Numbered from the stretch's first letter, positions 50,430 to 63,260 are shown. The stretch is 64,000 nucleotides of DNA from Erinaceus europaeus (GCF_950295315.1 NW_026647605.1:12501-76500); one strand, 5' to 3'. Numbers and translations are program-made. Notes: a model not told the origin generated them from the sequence alone.

Positions 50430-53400
50430 TCTGCAAGCTCTCTGTCTCTCTGTCTGTCTGTCTCTATCACACAGACACCAGAGTCCCCCGTCTCTGTCTG
50501 TCTGTCTCACACACACACCAGAATCCCCCTGTCTCTGTCTGTCTGTCTGTTTGTCTCTATCACATATACACCAGAGTCCCCCATTTCTGTCTGTCAGTCT
50601 GTCTGTCTCACACATACGCCAGAGTCCCCCGTCTCTGTCTGTCAGTCTGTCTGTCTCACACATACACCAGAGTCCCCCGTCTCTGTCTGTCTGTCTGTCT
50701 CACACATATACTAGAGTCCCCCTACTCTGTCTGTCTGTCTGTCTGTCTCACACATACACCAGAGTCCCCCTGTCTCTGTCTGTCTGTCCGTCTCACACAT
50801 ATACCAGAGTCCCCCTGTCTCTGTCTGTCTGTCTCTCACACATACTCCAGAGTCCCCCTGTCTCTGTCAGTCTGTCTCTCACACATACACCAGAGTCCCC
50901 CTGTCTCTGTCTGTCTGTCTGTCTCACACACACACCAGAGTCCCCCTGTCTCTGTCTGTCTGTCTGTCTGTCTCACACAAACACCAGAGTCCCCCTGTCT
51001 CTGTCTGTCTGTCTCACACATACACCAGAGTCCCCCTGTCTCTGTCTGTCAGTCTGTCTCTCACACAAACACCAGAGTCCCCCTGTCTTTGTCTGTCTGT
51101 CTCTCTCACATACACCAGAGTCCCCCTGTCTCTGTCTGTCTGTCTCACACACACACCAGAGTCCCCCTGTCTCTGTCTGTCTGTCTGTTTGTCTCTATCA
51201 CATATACACCAGAGTCCCCCATTTCTGTCTGTCAGTCTGTCTGTCTCACACATACGCCAGAGTCCCCCGTCTCTGTCTGTCAGTCTGTCTGTCTCACACA
51301 TACACCAGAGTCCCCCGTCTCTGTCTGTCTGTCTGTCTCACACATATACTAGAGTCCCCCTACTCTGTCTGTCTGTCTGTCTGTCTCACACATACACCAG
51401 AGTCCCCCTGTCTCTGTCTGTCTGTCCGTCTCACACATACACCAGAGTCCCCCTGTCTCTGTCTGTCTGTCCGTCTCACACATATACCAGAGTCCCCCTG
51501 TCTCTGTCTGTCTGTCTCTCACACATACACCAGAGTCCCCCTGTCTCTGTCTGTCTGTCTGTCTCACACACACACCAGAGTCCCCCTGTCTCTGTCTGTC
51601 TGTCCGTCTCACACATATACCAGAGTCCCCCTGTCTCTGTCTGTCTGTCTCTCACACATACTCCAGAGTCCCCCTGTCTCTGTCAGTCTGTCTCTCACAC
51701 ATACACCAGAGTCCCCCTGTCTCTGTCTGTCTGTCTGTCTCACACACACACCAGAGTCCCCCTGTCTCTGTCTGTCTGTCTGTCTGTCTCACACAAACAC
51801 CAGAGTCCCCCTGTCTCTGTCTGTCTGTCTCACACATACACCAGAGTCCCCCTGTCTCTGTCTGTCAGTCTGTCTCTCACACAAACACCAGAGTCCCCCT
51901 GTCTTTGTCTGTCTGTCTCTCTCACATACACCAGAGTCCCCCTGTCTCTGTCTGTCTGTCTCACACACACACCAGAGTCCCCCTGTCTCTGTCTGTCTGT
52001 CTGTTTGTCTCTATCACATATACACCAGAGTCCCCCATTTCTGTCTGTCAGTCTGTCTGTCTCACACATACGCCAGAGTCCCCCGTCTCTGTCTGTCAGT
52101 CTGTCTGTCTCACACATACACCAGAGTCCCCCGTCTCTGTCTGTCTGTCTGTCTCACACATATACTAGAGTCCCCCTACTCTGTCTGTCTGTCTGTCTGT
52201 CTCACACATACACCAGAGTCCCCCTGTCTCTGTCTGTCTGTCCGTCTCACACATACACCAGAGTCCCCCTGTCTCTGTCTGTCTGTCCGTCTCACACATA
52301 TACCAGAGTCCCCCTGTCTCTGTCTGTCTGTCTCTCACACATACACCAGAGTCCCCCTGTCTCTGTCTGTCTGTCTGTCTCACACACACACCAGAGTCCC
52401 CCTGTCTCTGTCTGTCTGTCCGTCTCACACATATACCAGAGTCCCCCTGTCTCTGTCTGTCTGTCTCTCACACATACTCCAGAGTCCCCCTGTCTCTGTC
52501 AGTCTGTCTCTCACACATACACCAGAGTCCCCCTGTCTCTGTCTGTCTGTCTGTCTCACACACACACCAGAGTCCCCCTGTCTCTGTCTGTCTGTCTGTC
52601 TGTCTCACACAAACACCAGAGTCCCCCTGTCTCTGTCTGTCTGTCTCACACATACACCAGAGTCCCCCTGTCTCTGTCTGTCAGTCTGTCTCTCACACAA
52701 ACACCAGAGTCCCCCTGTCTTTGTCTGTCTGTCTCTCTCACATACACCAGAGTCCCCCTGTCTCTGTCTGTCTGTCTCACACACACACCAGAGTCCCCCT
52801 GTCTCTGTCTGTCTGTCTGTTTGTCTCTATCACATATACACCAGAGTCCCCCATTTCTGTCTGTCAGTCTGTCTGTCTCACACATACGCCAGAGTCCCCC
52901 GTCTCTGTCTGTCAGTCTGTCTGTCTCACACATACACCAGAGTCCCCCGTCTCTGTCTGTCTGTCTGTCTCACACATATACTAGAGTCCCCCTACTCTGT
53001 CTGTCTGTCTGTCTGTCTCACACATACACCAGAGTCCCCCTGTCTCTGTCTGTCTGTCCGTCTCACACATACACCAGAGTCCCCCTGTCTCTGTCTGTCT
53101 GTCCGTCTCACACATATACCAGAGTCCCCCTGTCTCTGTCTGTCTGTCTCTCACACATACACCAGAGTCCCCCTGTCTCTGTCTGTCTGTCTGTCTCACA
53201 CACACACCAGAGTCCCCCTGTCTCTGTCTGTCTGTCCGTCTCACACATATACCAGAGTCCCCCTGTCTCTGTCTGTCTGTCTCTCACACATACTCCAGAG
53301 TCCCCCTGTCTCTGTCAGTCTGTCTCTCACACATACACCAGAGTCCCCCTGTCTCTGTCTGTCTGTCTGTCTCACACACACACCAGAGTCCCCCTGTCTC

Positions 53401-55855
53401 TGTCTGTCTGTCTGTCTGTCTCACACAAACACCAGAGTCCCCCTGTCTCTGTCTGTCTGTCTCACACATACACCAGAGTCCCCCTGTCTCTGTCTGTCAG
53501 TCTGTCTCTCACACAAACACCAGAGTCCCCCTGTCTTTGTCTGTCTGTCTCTCTCACATACACCAGAGTCCCCCTGTCTCTGTCTGTCTGTCTCACACAC
53601 ACACCAGAGTCCCCCTGTCTCTGTCTGTCTGTCTGTTTGTCTCTATCACATATACACCAGAGTCCCCCATTTCTGTCTGTCAGTCTGTCTGTCTCACACA
53701 TACGCCAGAGTCCCCCGTCTCTGTCTGTCAGTCTGTCTGTCTCACACATACACCAGAGTCCCCCGTCTCTGTCTGTCTGTCTGTCTCACACATATACTAG
53801 AGTCCCCCTACTCTGTCTGTCTGTCTGTCTGTCTCACACATACACCAGAGTCCCCCTGTCTCTGTCTGTCTGTCTGTCTCACACATACACCAGAGTCCCC
53901 CTGTCTCTGTCTGTCTGTCCGTCTCACACATATACCAGAGTCCCCCTGTCTCTGTCTGTCTGTCTCTCACACATACACCAGAGTCCCCCTGTCTCTGTCT
54001 GTCTGTCTGTCTCACACACACACCAGAGTCCCCCTGTCTCTGTCTGTCTGTCCGTCTCACACATATACCAGAGTCCCCCTGTCTCTGTCTGTCTGTCTCT
54101 CACACATACTCCAGAGTCCCCCTGTCTCTGTCAGTCTGTCTCTCACACATACACCAGAGTCCCCCTGTCTCTGTCTGTCTGTCTGTCTCACACACACACC
54201 AGAGTCCCCCTGTCTCTGTCTGTCTGTCTGTCTGTCTCACACAAACACCAGAGTCCCCCTGTCTCTGTCTGTCTGTCTCACACATACACCAGAGTCCCCC
54301 TGTCTCTGTCTGTCAGTCTGTCTCTCACACAAACACCAGAGTCCCCCTGTCTTTGTCTGTCTGTCTCTCTCACATACACCAGAGTCCCCCTGTCTCTGTC
54401 TGTCTGTCTCACACACACACCAGAGTCCCCCTGTCTCTGTCTGTCTGTCTCACACACACACCAGAGTCCCCCTGTCTCTGTCTGTCTGTCTCACACATAC
54501 ACCAGAGTCCCCCTGTCTCTGTCTGTCTGTCTGTCTGTCTCACACACACACCAGAGTCCCCCTGTCTCTGTCTGTCTGTCTCACACACACACCAGAGTCC
54601 CCCTGTCTCTGTCTGTCTGTCTCACACATACACCAGAGTCCCCCTGTCTCTGTCTGTCTGTCTCACACACACACCAGAGTCCCCCTGTCTCTGTCTGTCT
54701 GTCTGTTTGTCTCTATCACATATACACCAGAGTCCCCCATTTCTGTCTGTCAGTCTGTCTGTCTCACACATACGCCAGAGTCCCCCGTCTCTGTCTGTCA
54801 GTCTGTCTGTCTCACACATACACCAGAGTCCCCCGTCTCTGTCTGTCTGTCTGTCTCACACATATACTAGAGTCCCCCTACTCTGTCTGTCTGTCTGTCT
54901 GTCTCACACATACACCAGAGTCCCCCTGTCTCTGTCTGTCTGTCTGTCTCACACATACACCAGAGTCCCCCTGTCTCTGTCTGTCTGTCCGTCTCACACA
55001 TATACCAGAGTCCCCCTGTCTCTGTCTGTCTGTCTCTCACACATACACCAGAGTCCCCCTGTCTCTGTCTGTCTGTCTGTCTCACACACACACCAGAGTC
55101 CCCCTGTCTCTGTCTGTCTGTCCGTCTCACACATATACCAGAGTCCCCCTGTCTCTGTCTGTCTGTCTCTCACACATACTCCAGAGTCCCCCTGTCTCTG
55201 TCAGTCTGTCTCTCACACATACACCAGAGTCCCCCTGTCTCTGTCTGTCTGTCTGTCTCACACACACACCAGAGTCCCCCTGTCTCTGTCTGTCTGTCTG
55301 TCTGTCTCACACAAACACCAGAGTCCCCCTGTCTCTGTCTGTCTGTCTCACACATACACCAGAGTCCCCCTGTCTCTGTCTGTCAGTCTGTCTCTCACAC
55401 AAACACCAGAGTCCCCCTGTCTTTGTCTGTCTGTCTCTCTCACATACACCAGAGTCCCCCTGTCTCTGTCTGTCTGTCTCACACACACACCAGAGTCCCC
55501 CTGTCTCTGTCTGTCTGTCTCACACACACACCAGAGTCCCCCTGTCTCTGTCTGTCTGTCTCACACATACACCAGAGTCCCCCTGTCTCTGTCTGTCTGT
55601 CTGTCTGTCTCACACACACACCAGAGTCCCCCTGTCTCTGTCTGTCTGTCTCACACACACACCAGAGTCCCCCTGTCTCTGTCTGTCTGTCTCACACATA
55701 CACCAGAGTCCCCCTGTCTCTGTCTGTCTGTCTCACACACACACCAGAGTCCCCCTGTCTCTGTCTGTCTGTCTCACACATACACCAGAGTCCCCCTGTC
55801 TCTGTCTGTCTGTCTGTCTCACACATACACCAGAGTCCCCCGTCTCTGTCTTTCT
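50430..55855. repeat. Higher-order TCTG/CACA minisatellite, 816-bp period
   Basis: Monomers of 41-51 bp: TCTGTCTGTCTGTCTCACAC plus ATACACCAGAGTCCCCCTG. A diagnostic monomer with GTTTGTCTCTATCACATA begins at 50549, 51187, 52003, 52819, 53635 and 54705, giving periods of 638, 816, 816, 816 and 1070 bp (14, 18, 18, 18 and 24 monomers). The copies look almost identical. As 816 divides by 3 and the units lack stops, plus-strand frames of 1500 and 1607 codons arise. Confidence 0.97.
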
Positions 55856-57945
55856 TTGTCTGTCTGTCTGTCTCTCATGCAGGCACACACCAGTTCTCTG
55901 TGTCTCTCTATCTCTCTGGTATAAACCCACCTGGGCTTCCTGTCTCTCGTCTTTCTGTCTCTGTCTCTGTCTCTCTTATGCAGACACCCTCACCCAGGCC
56001 TCCTCTCTCTGAGTCTGTCTCTTTCTGAGTCTCTCTGTCTCTGAGTCTCTCTCTGAGTTCCTCTGTCTCTGTCTCTCTGAGTCTCTGTCTCTGTCTCTGA
56101 GTCTCTCTTTGAGTCTCTGTCTCTCTGAGTCTCTCTGAGTTTCTCTGTCTCTGAGTCTCTGTCCGAGTTTCTCTGTCTCTCTGATTCTCTATCTCTGAGT
56201 CTCTCTTTGAGTCTCTGTCTCTCTGAGTCTCTCTGTCTCTCTGAGTTTCTCTGTCTCTGAGTCTGTCTCTCAGTATTTGTCTTTCTGAGTCTTTCTGTCT
56301 CTGTCTCTCTGAGTCTCTCTCTCTCTTGAGTCTCTATTCTCTGAGTACCTGTGTCTCTCTGAATCTGTTTCTGAGTCTCTCTGTCTCTGAGTCTTTCTGT
56401 CTCTCATACACACGCCCTCACCCAGGCCTCCTCTCTGAGTCTCTCTGTCCCTTTCTGAGTCTCCCTGTCTCTCTGCATCTCTCCATCTCTGTCTCTGTCT
56501 TACACAGACACCCCCACCCAGGCCTCCTGTCTGAGTCTCTGGGTTTCTGAGTCTCTCTGTCTCTCCATCTCTGTCTCTTCTACAGACACCCCCACCCAGG
56601 CCTCCTCTCTCTCTGAGTCTCTGAGTCTCTCTGTCTCTCTCCGAGTCTCTCTGTCTCTGTCTCTCTTATACAGACATCCCCCACCCAGGTCTCCGCTCTC
56701 TGAGTCTCTGAGTCTCTCTGTCTCTGGGTCTCTCTGTCTCTCTTATACGGACATCTCCCACCCAGGCCTCCTCTCTCTCCGAGTCTCTCTCTCTGAGTCT
56801 GTCTCTTTGAGTTTCTCTGTCTCTCTGAGTCTCACTGTCTCTCTCTGTCTCTCCACCCCTGTCTCTCGGAGTCTCTCTCTCTTTGAGTTTCTCTGTCTCT
56901 CTCTGAGTCTCTCTGTCTCCGAGTCTCTCTGTCTCTCCATCCCTGTCTCTCTGAGTCTCCCTGTCTCTCTGAGTCTCTCTCTGAGTCTCTCTGTCTCTCC
57001 ATCTCTCTCTGAGTCTCACTGTCTCTCTCTGTCTCTCCATCTCTGTTTCTCTGAGTCTCTCTCTTAGTCTGTCTCTTTGAGTTTCTCTGTCTCTCTCTGA
57101 GTCTCTCTGTCTCCGAGTCTCTCTGTCTCTCTGTCTCTCCATCCCTGTCTCTCTGAGTCTCCCTGTCTCTCTGAGTCTCTCTCTGAGTCTCTCTGTCTCT
57201 CCATCTCTCTCTGAGTCTCACTGTCTCTCTCTGTCTCTCCATCTCTGTTTCTCTGAGTCTCTCTCTTAGTCTGTCTCTTTGAGTTTCTCTGTCTCTCTCT
57301 GAGTCTCTCTGTCTGTCTCTGAGTCTCTCTGTCTCTCCATCTCTGTCTCTCTGAGTCTCACTGTCTCTCTGTCTCTCCTCTCTATCTCTGAGTCTCTCTG
57401 TCTCTCCATCTCTGTATCTTTGAGTCTCTCTCTTAGTCTGTCTCTGAGTTTCTCTGTCTCTCTGAGTCTCTGTCTCTGAGTCTCTCTGTCTCTCCATCTC
57501 TTTCTCTCTGAGTCTCTCTCTTTGTCTCTGAGTATCTCTGTCTCTCTGAGTCTCTCTGTCTGAGTCTCTCTGTCTCTCCATCTCTGTCTCTCACGCAGAC
57601 ACCCCACCCAGGCTTCCTCTCTCTCTTAGTCTGTCTCTCTCCTTGATTTTCTGTCTCTCTCTGGGTCTCTCTGAGTCTCTGGATCTGAGTCTCTCTGTCT
57701 CTGGGTCTCTCTGTCTCTCTTATACAGACATCTCCCACTCAGGCCTCCTCTCTCTCCGAGTCTCTCTGTCTCTCTCTCTCTGAGTCTCTGTCTCTTTCTG
57801 GGTCTCTCTGTCTCTGTCTCTCTTATACAGACATCCCCACCCAGGCCTCCTCTCTCTCCGAGTCTCTCTGTCTCTCCAAGTCTCTCCATCTCTGTCTCTC
57901 ATGCAGACACCCCCTACCCAGGATCTCTCTCTCCCCCCATGAAAA
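55856..57945. repeat. TCTCTGAG/CTGTCTCT satellite
   Basis: GAGTCTCTCTGTCTCTCCATCTCTG repeats (shown in words: GAGTCTCTCTGTCTCTCC, ATCTCTGTCTCT), with about eight spaced blocks CAGACACCCCCACCCAGGCC. A block of about 190 bp near 56950-57080 recurs at 57140-57270. Confidence 0.94.
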
Positions 57946-58275
57946 CGTCCCAGTAAACCCTCTTCTGAGGCCTCCGTCCCCGTCCCCCATCACCCCGTCC
58001 CCCTGTCCCCCATCCCCCGTCCACCTGTCCCCCTGGCCCCATCCCCCTGTCCCTCCATCCCCCCTCCCCATCCCCCTGTCCCCCTGTCCCCTGTCCCCCG
58101 TCCCCCGGTCCCCCATCCCCCATCGTCCCCCTGTCCCCCCCCCCCGTCCCCCATCGTCCCCCATCCCCCTGTCCCCCGTCCCCCATCCCTGTCCCCCATC
58201 GTCCCCCTGTCCCCCATCCCCCCTGTCCCCCCGCCCCCCTGTCCCCCAACCCCCGTCCCCCTGTCCCCCGACCCC
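57946..58275. repeat. CCCCGTCCCCCAT C-rich satellite
   Basis: Repeats of CCCCCATCCCCCTGTCC and CCCCGTCCCCCATCG. Confidence 0.95.
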
Positions 58276-58435
58276 CTGCCACCGGGTGTCTGGGGGGCAG
58301 AGTGAGGAGGGTCCAGGTCCCAGCAGGGCAGGCGGCATCCAGCTCAGCTCCTGGCGGCCACAGGAGGGCGGTGTGGACCGCGGGGGACGGCCGGGACCGG
58401 CTTTGCTCCCTGGGCCAGCGGGAGGGACGGGGCGG
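58276..58435. other. Unique GC-rich segment
   Basis: Non-repetitive, GGCGGCATCCAGCTCAGC and similar. No gene recognised. Confidence 0.3.
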
Positions 58436-58592
58436 GGGGCACGGGGAGGGGACGGGCGGCTCAGCCGTCAGAGCCCAGGACGTGCGGCCTGAGCCCCCAG
58501 AGGCCCCGGGTTCCAGCCCCGGCTCCCCCCTCAGGCCAGAGCTCTGCTTTCTCCCTCACTCTTTCATTTCAATCAATCAGTAATCAATAATG
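58436..58592 (+). mobile_element. GC-rich tRNA-like SINE
   Basis: GGACGGGCGGCTCAGCCGTC head, CCGGGTTCCAGCCCCGGCTC B-box, then CTCACTCTTTCATTTC and an AATCAATCAGTAATCAATAA tail. Confidence 0.88.
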
Positions 58593-59240
58593 GCACTGAC
58601 ACACGCTGACACACGCTGGGACACACTGACACACGCTGGGACACACAGACACACGCTGACACATGCTGGGACACACTGACACATGCTGACACACGCTGGG
58701 ACACGCTGACATACACTGGGACACACAGACGCACGCTGACACACAGACACACGTTGACACATGCTGGGACACACTGACACGCTGACACACAGACACACGC
58801 TGACACATGCTGGGACACACTGACACACGCTGACACACACTGGGACACACTGACACAGGCTGGGACACGCTGACACAAGCTGACACAGGCTGGGACACGC
58901 TGACACAGGCTGGGACACGCTGACACATGCTGGGACATGCTGGGACACGCTGACACACGCTGGGACATGCTGACACACGCTGGGACACACTGACACACGC
59001 TGGGACACGCTGACACACGCTGACACACACTGGGACACACCGACACATGCTGGGACACACTGACACACGCTGGGACACACTGACACACGATGGGACACAC
59101 TGACACACGATGGGACACACTGGCACATGCTGGGACACGCTGACACACACTGGGACACACATGATGACACACGCTGACACATGCTGGGACACACATGATG
59201 ACACACGCTGACACACGCTAACACACGCTAACACACACCT
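58593..59240. repeat. Minisatellite of 10- and 20-bp units
   Basis: CTGGGACACACTGACACACG and variants, about 32 units. Confidence 0.96.
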
Positions 59241-59444
59241 CCTCCAAGTGCAAGGAAGCTGAACCCCGAGAGAATCAGGAAGGTGTCTCCCACCCACACG
59301 GGGCCCAGACTCACCCGTGTCGTGTCCTGTCTGTCTGTCCGTCCATCAGCCTCAGGGAGCGACTCCCGCCCGGCCCGCGGGGCCCCGGGTCCTGACGGCT
59401 CACAGGTGGAGGGTCCTGGGTGGCCGGGCTGGGGGCTTGCCAGG

Positions 59445-59446
<2 letters not shown>
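59241..59446. other. Unique segment
   Basis: AAGTGCAAGGAAGCTGAACC ... CGAGAGAATCAGGAAGG is non-repetitive. No gene recognised. Confidence 0.3.

Positions 59447-59490
<44 letters not shown>
59447..59490. repeat. (CA)n microsatellite
   Basis: About 22 CA units. Confidence 0.97.
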
Positions 59491-59492
<2 letters not shown>

Positions 59493-59502
59493 GGACCGTG
59501 TT

Positions 59503-59520
59503 TGACCTTCACCTTGACCT
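59503..59520. promoter_or_regulatory. Three abutting nuclear-receptor half-sites
   Basis: TGACCT, TCACCT and TGACCT follow each other without spacing (minus strand AGGTCA-AGGTGA-AGGTCA). Such a run can bind nuclear receptors, but chance in low-complexity flanks cannot be excluded. Confidence 0.35.
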
Positions 59521-59732
59521 TCACACACGACTCACCCCGCGGCCACGGCCGCCATGACGCCAGGGGGGGCTTCAGTCGGGAGATTTGTTTCTGGACCCCC
59601 ATCTGGGGGGCACAGGGGGACAGACGGACATGGGGGGATGGATGGACATGGGGGGGACGGACGGACATGGGGCAGGTAGAGAGAGGGGGCCTCCGGAAGG
59701 GATGGGGAGCAGCTTTTAAAGATGCATTCATT
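59521..59732. other. Unique GC-rich segment with GGACGGACATGGGG words
   Basis: CGCGGCCACGGCCGCCATGA and TCGGGAGATTTGTTTCTGG are unique. 59600-59680 has a short GACGGACATGGGG repeat. No gene. Confidence 0.35.
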
Positions 59733-60130
59733 CCTTCAACGAGAGAGAGAGAGAGAGAGAGAGAGAGCAGAGCCCTGGCCTGAGGTGGAGCTGGGGCTGG
59801 AACCCAGGGCCTCTGGGGGCTCAGGCTGCACATCCTGGGCTCTGACCACTGGGCCGTCTCCCCCGCACATTCCATGGGGTTTATTGATTATTGATTATTG
59901 ATGGATTTGAATGAGAGAGCAGAGCCCTGGCCTGAGGGGGAGCCGGGGCTGGAACCCGGGGCCTCTGGGGGACTCAGGCCGCACGTCCTGGGCTCTGACC
60001 ACTGGGCCGTCTCCCCCGCACATTCCGCGGGGTTTTATGGATCATTGATGATTGATGGATTAGAACAAGAGTGAGCTGAGCCTGGCTGGGGGCCTGAGGT
60101 TGCGGCCGTGTGTGAGGCCTCTGCCTGGCT
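59733..60130 (-). mobile_element. Two to three GC-rich tRNA-like SINEs in tandem
   Basis: Minus-strand copies at about 59733-59878 and 59879-60030, then a partial copy to 60130. Each has GGGGGAGACGGCCCAGTGGT and GGGTTCCAGCCCC(G/A)GCTC and an AATCCATCAATAATCAATAA tail. Confidence 0.87.
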
Positions 60131-60765
60131 CAGCCAATGATGAATGAATAAATGAATGAATGAATGAATGAATGAATAAATGAATAAATGAATGAATTAA
60201 TAAATGAATGAATAAATGAATGAATAAATGAATGAACGAATGAATGAACAAATAAATGAATGAATGAATAAATGAATGAATGAATAAATGAATGAATGAA
60301 TGGATGAATAGATGAATGAATGAATGAATAAATGAATAAATGAATGAATGAATAAATGAATGAATGAATGAATAAATGAATGAATGAATGGATGAATAAA
60401 TGAATGAATGAATAAATGAATAGATGAATGAATGAATAAATCAATAAATGAATAAATGAATGAATGAATGAATGAATGAATGAATAAATGAATGAATAAA
60501 TGAATGAATAAATCAATAAATGAATAAATGAATTAATGAATAAATGAATGAATAAATCAATAAATGAATAAATGAATGAATGAATAAATGAATGAATGAA
60601 TGAATGAATGAATAAAGGAATGAATGAATAAATGAATGAATAAATCAATAAATGAATAAATGAATGAATAAATGAATGAATAAATGAATGAATGAATAAA
60701 TGAATGAATAAATCAATAAATGAATAAATGAATGAATAAATGAATGAATGAATGAATGAAGCCCA
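60131..60765. repeat. (AATG)n/(AATA)n tetranucleotide satellite
   Basis: More than 600 bp of ATGAATGAATAAATGA words. The minus strand is an open frame (FIHSFIHLF) by composition only. Confidence 0.97.
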
Positions 60766-60799
60766 TTTTACACTGGAGTCTGTGGGGTGTGGAGCAGGG

Positions 60800-61890
60800 C
60801 CGCACTGTCTCCCTGTCTCGTCTCTCTGTCTCCTTATCTCCCTGTCTCGTCTCTCTGTCCCCCTGTCTCTTTGTCTCTCTGTCTCCCTGTATCTCTGTCT
60901 GTCTCTTGTCTCTCTGTCTCTCTGCCTCCCTGTCTCTGTCTCCTTGTCTCTCTGTCCTCCTGTCTGTCTGTCTGTCTGTCTCTCTGTCTCCCTGTCTCTT
61001 TGTCTTTCTGTCTCCCTGTATCTCTGTCTGTCTCTTGTCTCTCTGTCTCCCTGTCTCTCTGTCTCCCTGTCTCTGTCTCCTTGTCTCTCTGTCTGTCTCT
61101 TGTCTCTCTGTCTCTCTGTCTCTCTTGTCTCTCTGTTTCCCTGTCTCCTTGTCTCTCTGTCTACCTGTCTCTTGTCTCCTTGTCTCCCTGTATCTCTGTC
61201 TGTCTCTTGTCTCTGTCTCCCTGTCTCTGTCTCCTCGTCTCTCTGTCTCCCTGTCTCTTGTCTCCCTGTCTCTGTCTCCTTGTCTCTCTGTCTCTTGTCT
61301 CTCTGTCTCCCTGTCTCTCTGTCTGTCTCTTGTCTCTCTGTCTCCCTGTCTCTCTGTCTCCCTTTCTCTCTGTCTCCTTGTCTCCCTGTCTCTTGTCTCC
61401 TTGTCTCCCTGTCTCTCTGTCTCTGTCTCCCTGTGTCTCTATCTCTGTCTCCCTGTCTCTCTTTCTGTCTCCCTGTCTCTCTTTCTGTCTCTCTGTCTCC
61501 CTGTCTCCTTGTCTCTCTGTCTCCTTGTCTCTCTGTCTCCCTGTCTCTCTGTCTTTCTGTCTCCTTGTCTCCCTGTATCTGTCTGTCTGTCTCTTGTCTC
61601 TGTCTCCCTGTCTCTGTCTCCTCGTCTCTCTGTCTCCCTGTCTCTTGTCTCCCTGTCTCTGTCTCCCTGTCTTTCTATCTCTGTCTCTCTGTCTGTCTCC
61701 CTGTGTCTCTATCTCTGTCTCTCTGTCTCCCTGTCTTTCTATCTCTGTCTCTCTGTCTCCCTGTTTCTCTGTTTCCCTGTGTCTCTATCTCTGTCTCTCT
61801 GTCTCCCTGTCTCTCTGTCTTTCTGTCTCTCTGTCTCCCCCTTCCCTCTCTACCTCTCTGTCTCTGTCCGATCAATCAATTAATCTTTCA
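60800..61890. repeat. CTGTCTCC/TTGTCTCT satellite
   Basis: Words CTCTCTGTCTCCCTGTCTC and CTTGTCTCTCTGTCT in irregular order. Confidence 0.96.
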
Positions 61891-62755
61891 AAATGAGAAG
61901 TCTACTGTGGTGTGGATCAGGGCGGCATCTCTGTCTGTCTGTCTGCTTGTCTGTGTGTCTGTCTGCCTGCCTGCTTGCCTGTCTGCCTGTGTGTCTGTCT
62001 GCCTGCTTGTCTGCCTGTGTGTCTGTCTGTCTGTCTGCTTGCCTGCCTGTGTATCTGCCTGCCTGTCTGTCTGTCAGTCTGCTTGCCTGTGTGTCTGTGT
62101 GTCTGTCTGCCTGCCTGCCTGTCTGCCTGCCTGTGTGTCTGTCTGTCTGCCAGCCTGTCTGTGTGTCTGTCTGCCTGCCTGCCTGTGTGTCTGTCTGTCT
62201 GCCAGCCTGTCTGTGTGTCTGCCTGTGTCTGCCTGTGTGTCTGTCTGCCTGTGTGTCTGCCTGCCTGTCTGCGTGTCTGTCTGTCTGCTTGCCTGCCTGT
62301 CTGTCTGCCTGCCTGTGTGTCTGTCTGTCTGCCAGCCTGTCTGTGTGCCTGCCTGCCTGCCTGCGTGTCTGTCTGCTTGCCTGTCTGCGTGTCTGTCTGC
62401 CTGACAGCCTCTCTGTGTGTCTGCCTGCCTGCCTGCCTGTGTGTCTGCCTGTCTGTCTGCCTCTGTGTCTGTCTGCCTGTCTGCGTGTCTGTCTGTCTGT
62501 CTGCCTGCCTGCCTGTCTGTCTGCCTGTCTGTCTGTCTGCCTGCCTGCCTGTGTGTCTGTCTGTCTGCCAGCCTGTCTGTGTGTCTGTCTGCCTGCCAGC
62601 CTGTGTGTCTGCCTGCCTGCCTGCCTGTGTGTCTGCCTGCGTGTCTGTCTGTCTGCCTGTCTGCCTGCGTGTCTGTCTGCCTGCCTGTCTGCCTGTCTGC
62701 CAGCCTGTCTGTGTGTCTGTCTTCCTCCCTCCCTCCCTCCGTCCCTCCCCTCCCC
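61891..62755. repeat. CTGCCTGT/GTGTCTGT satellite
   Basis: After a short unique join (61880-61930), tetranucleotide-based words CTGTCTGCCTGCCTGTGTG and TCTGTCTGTCTGCCAGCC. Confidence 0.96.
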
Positions 62756-63260
62756 TCCCCTCTCCCCTGTGATTCCCAGCAGCCCCCGGGGGAGCTGGCG
62801 AGTGTCTGGGCCCCGGGACCAGCCGTGGGGGGGTGGGGGGGCTTGAACCCGGGCTCCTGAGCCTGCTGAGGGGCGGGTGGGGACGGGGCCCAGGTGGGGG
62901 AGGCCTCAGGTGTCCCGCGAGCAGGTGCGGGGTCCCGGCTCAGGGCCCCCTCCTTCCCCCCCCCCCTGTGCCCCCGGCAGGTGTCCGTCCGGAGGGCCCA
63001 CCTGCGCCCCTGGGGTCCGTCTGTCGGCCTGCGTGTCCCCCTCCCCCGTCTCCCCGTCTCCCCGCCGCCTGCGGCCCCCCGCGCCGCCCTCCAGGCCGCC
63101 CGCCCCGGCTGCCATCAGCTCCCCGAGGCTGTGATTTAATACCTGTCAGCGCCTGTCACCGCGCGGCCTGTGACACCCGGCTGGGCGGAGGGCGGGCGGA
63201 GGGAGGGCGGGCGGCTGGACCCTGGTCGGCGCCCACAGTCTGTGGGGGTGCAGGAGGCCT
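62756..63260. promoter_or_regulatory. Unique GC-rich island, candidate regulatory element
   Basis: About 500 bp of non-repetitive, CpG-containing DNA. 63128-63175 is the most distinctive part: GGCTGTGATTTAATACCTG, then CTGTCA at 63143-63148 and 63153-63158 (TGACAG on the minus strand, the TALE homeodomain MEIS/TGIF core), then GGCCTGTGACACC. No supported exon. Confidence 0.4.

Noticed and set aside
50368..56012. Plus-strand open frames of 1500 and 1607 codons
   Set aside because: They translate a TCTG/CACA tandem repeat (SVCLSHTYTRVPLSL). Two frames are open at once and period lengths divide by 3. No domain or gene structure.
60130..62846. Long frames in tetranucleotide and CTGTCTCC repeats
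   Set aside because: Composition artefacts of stop-free simple repeats.
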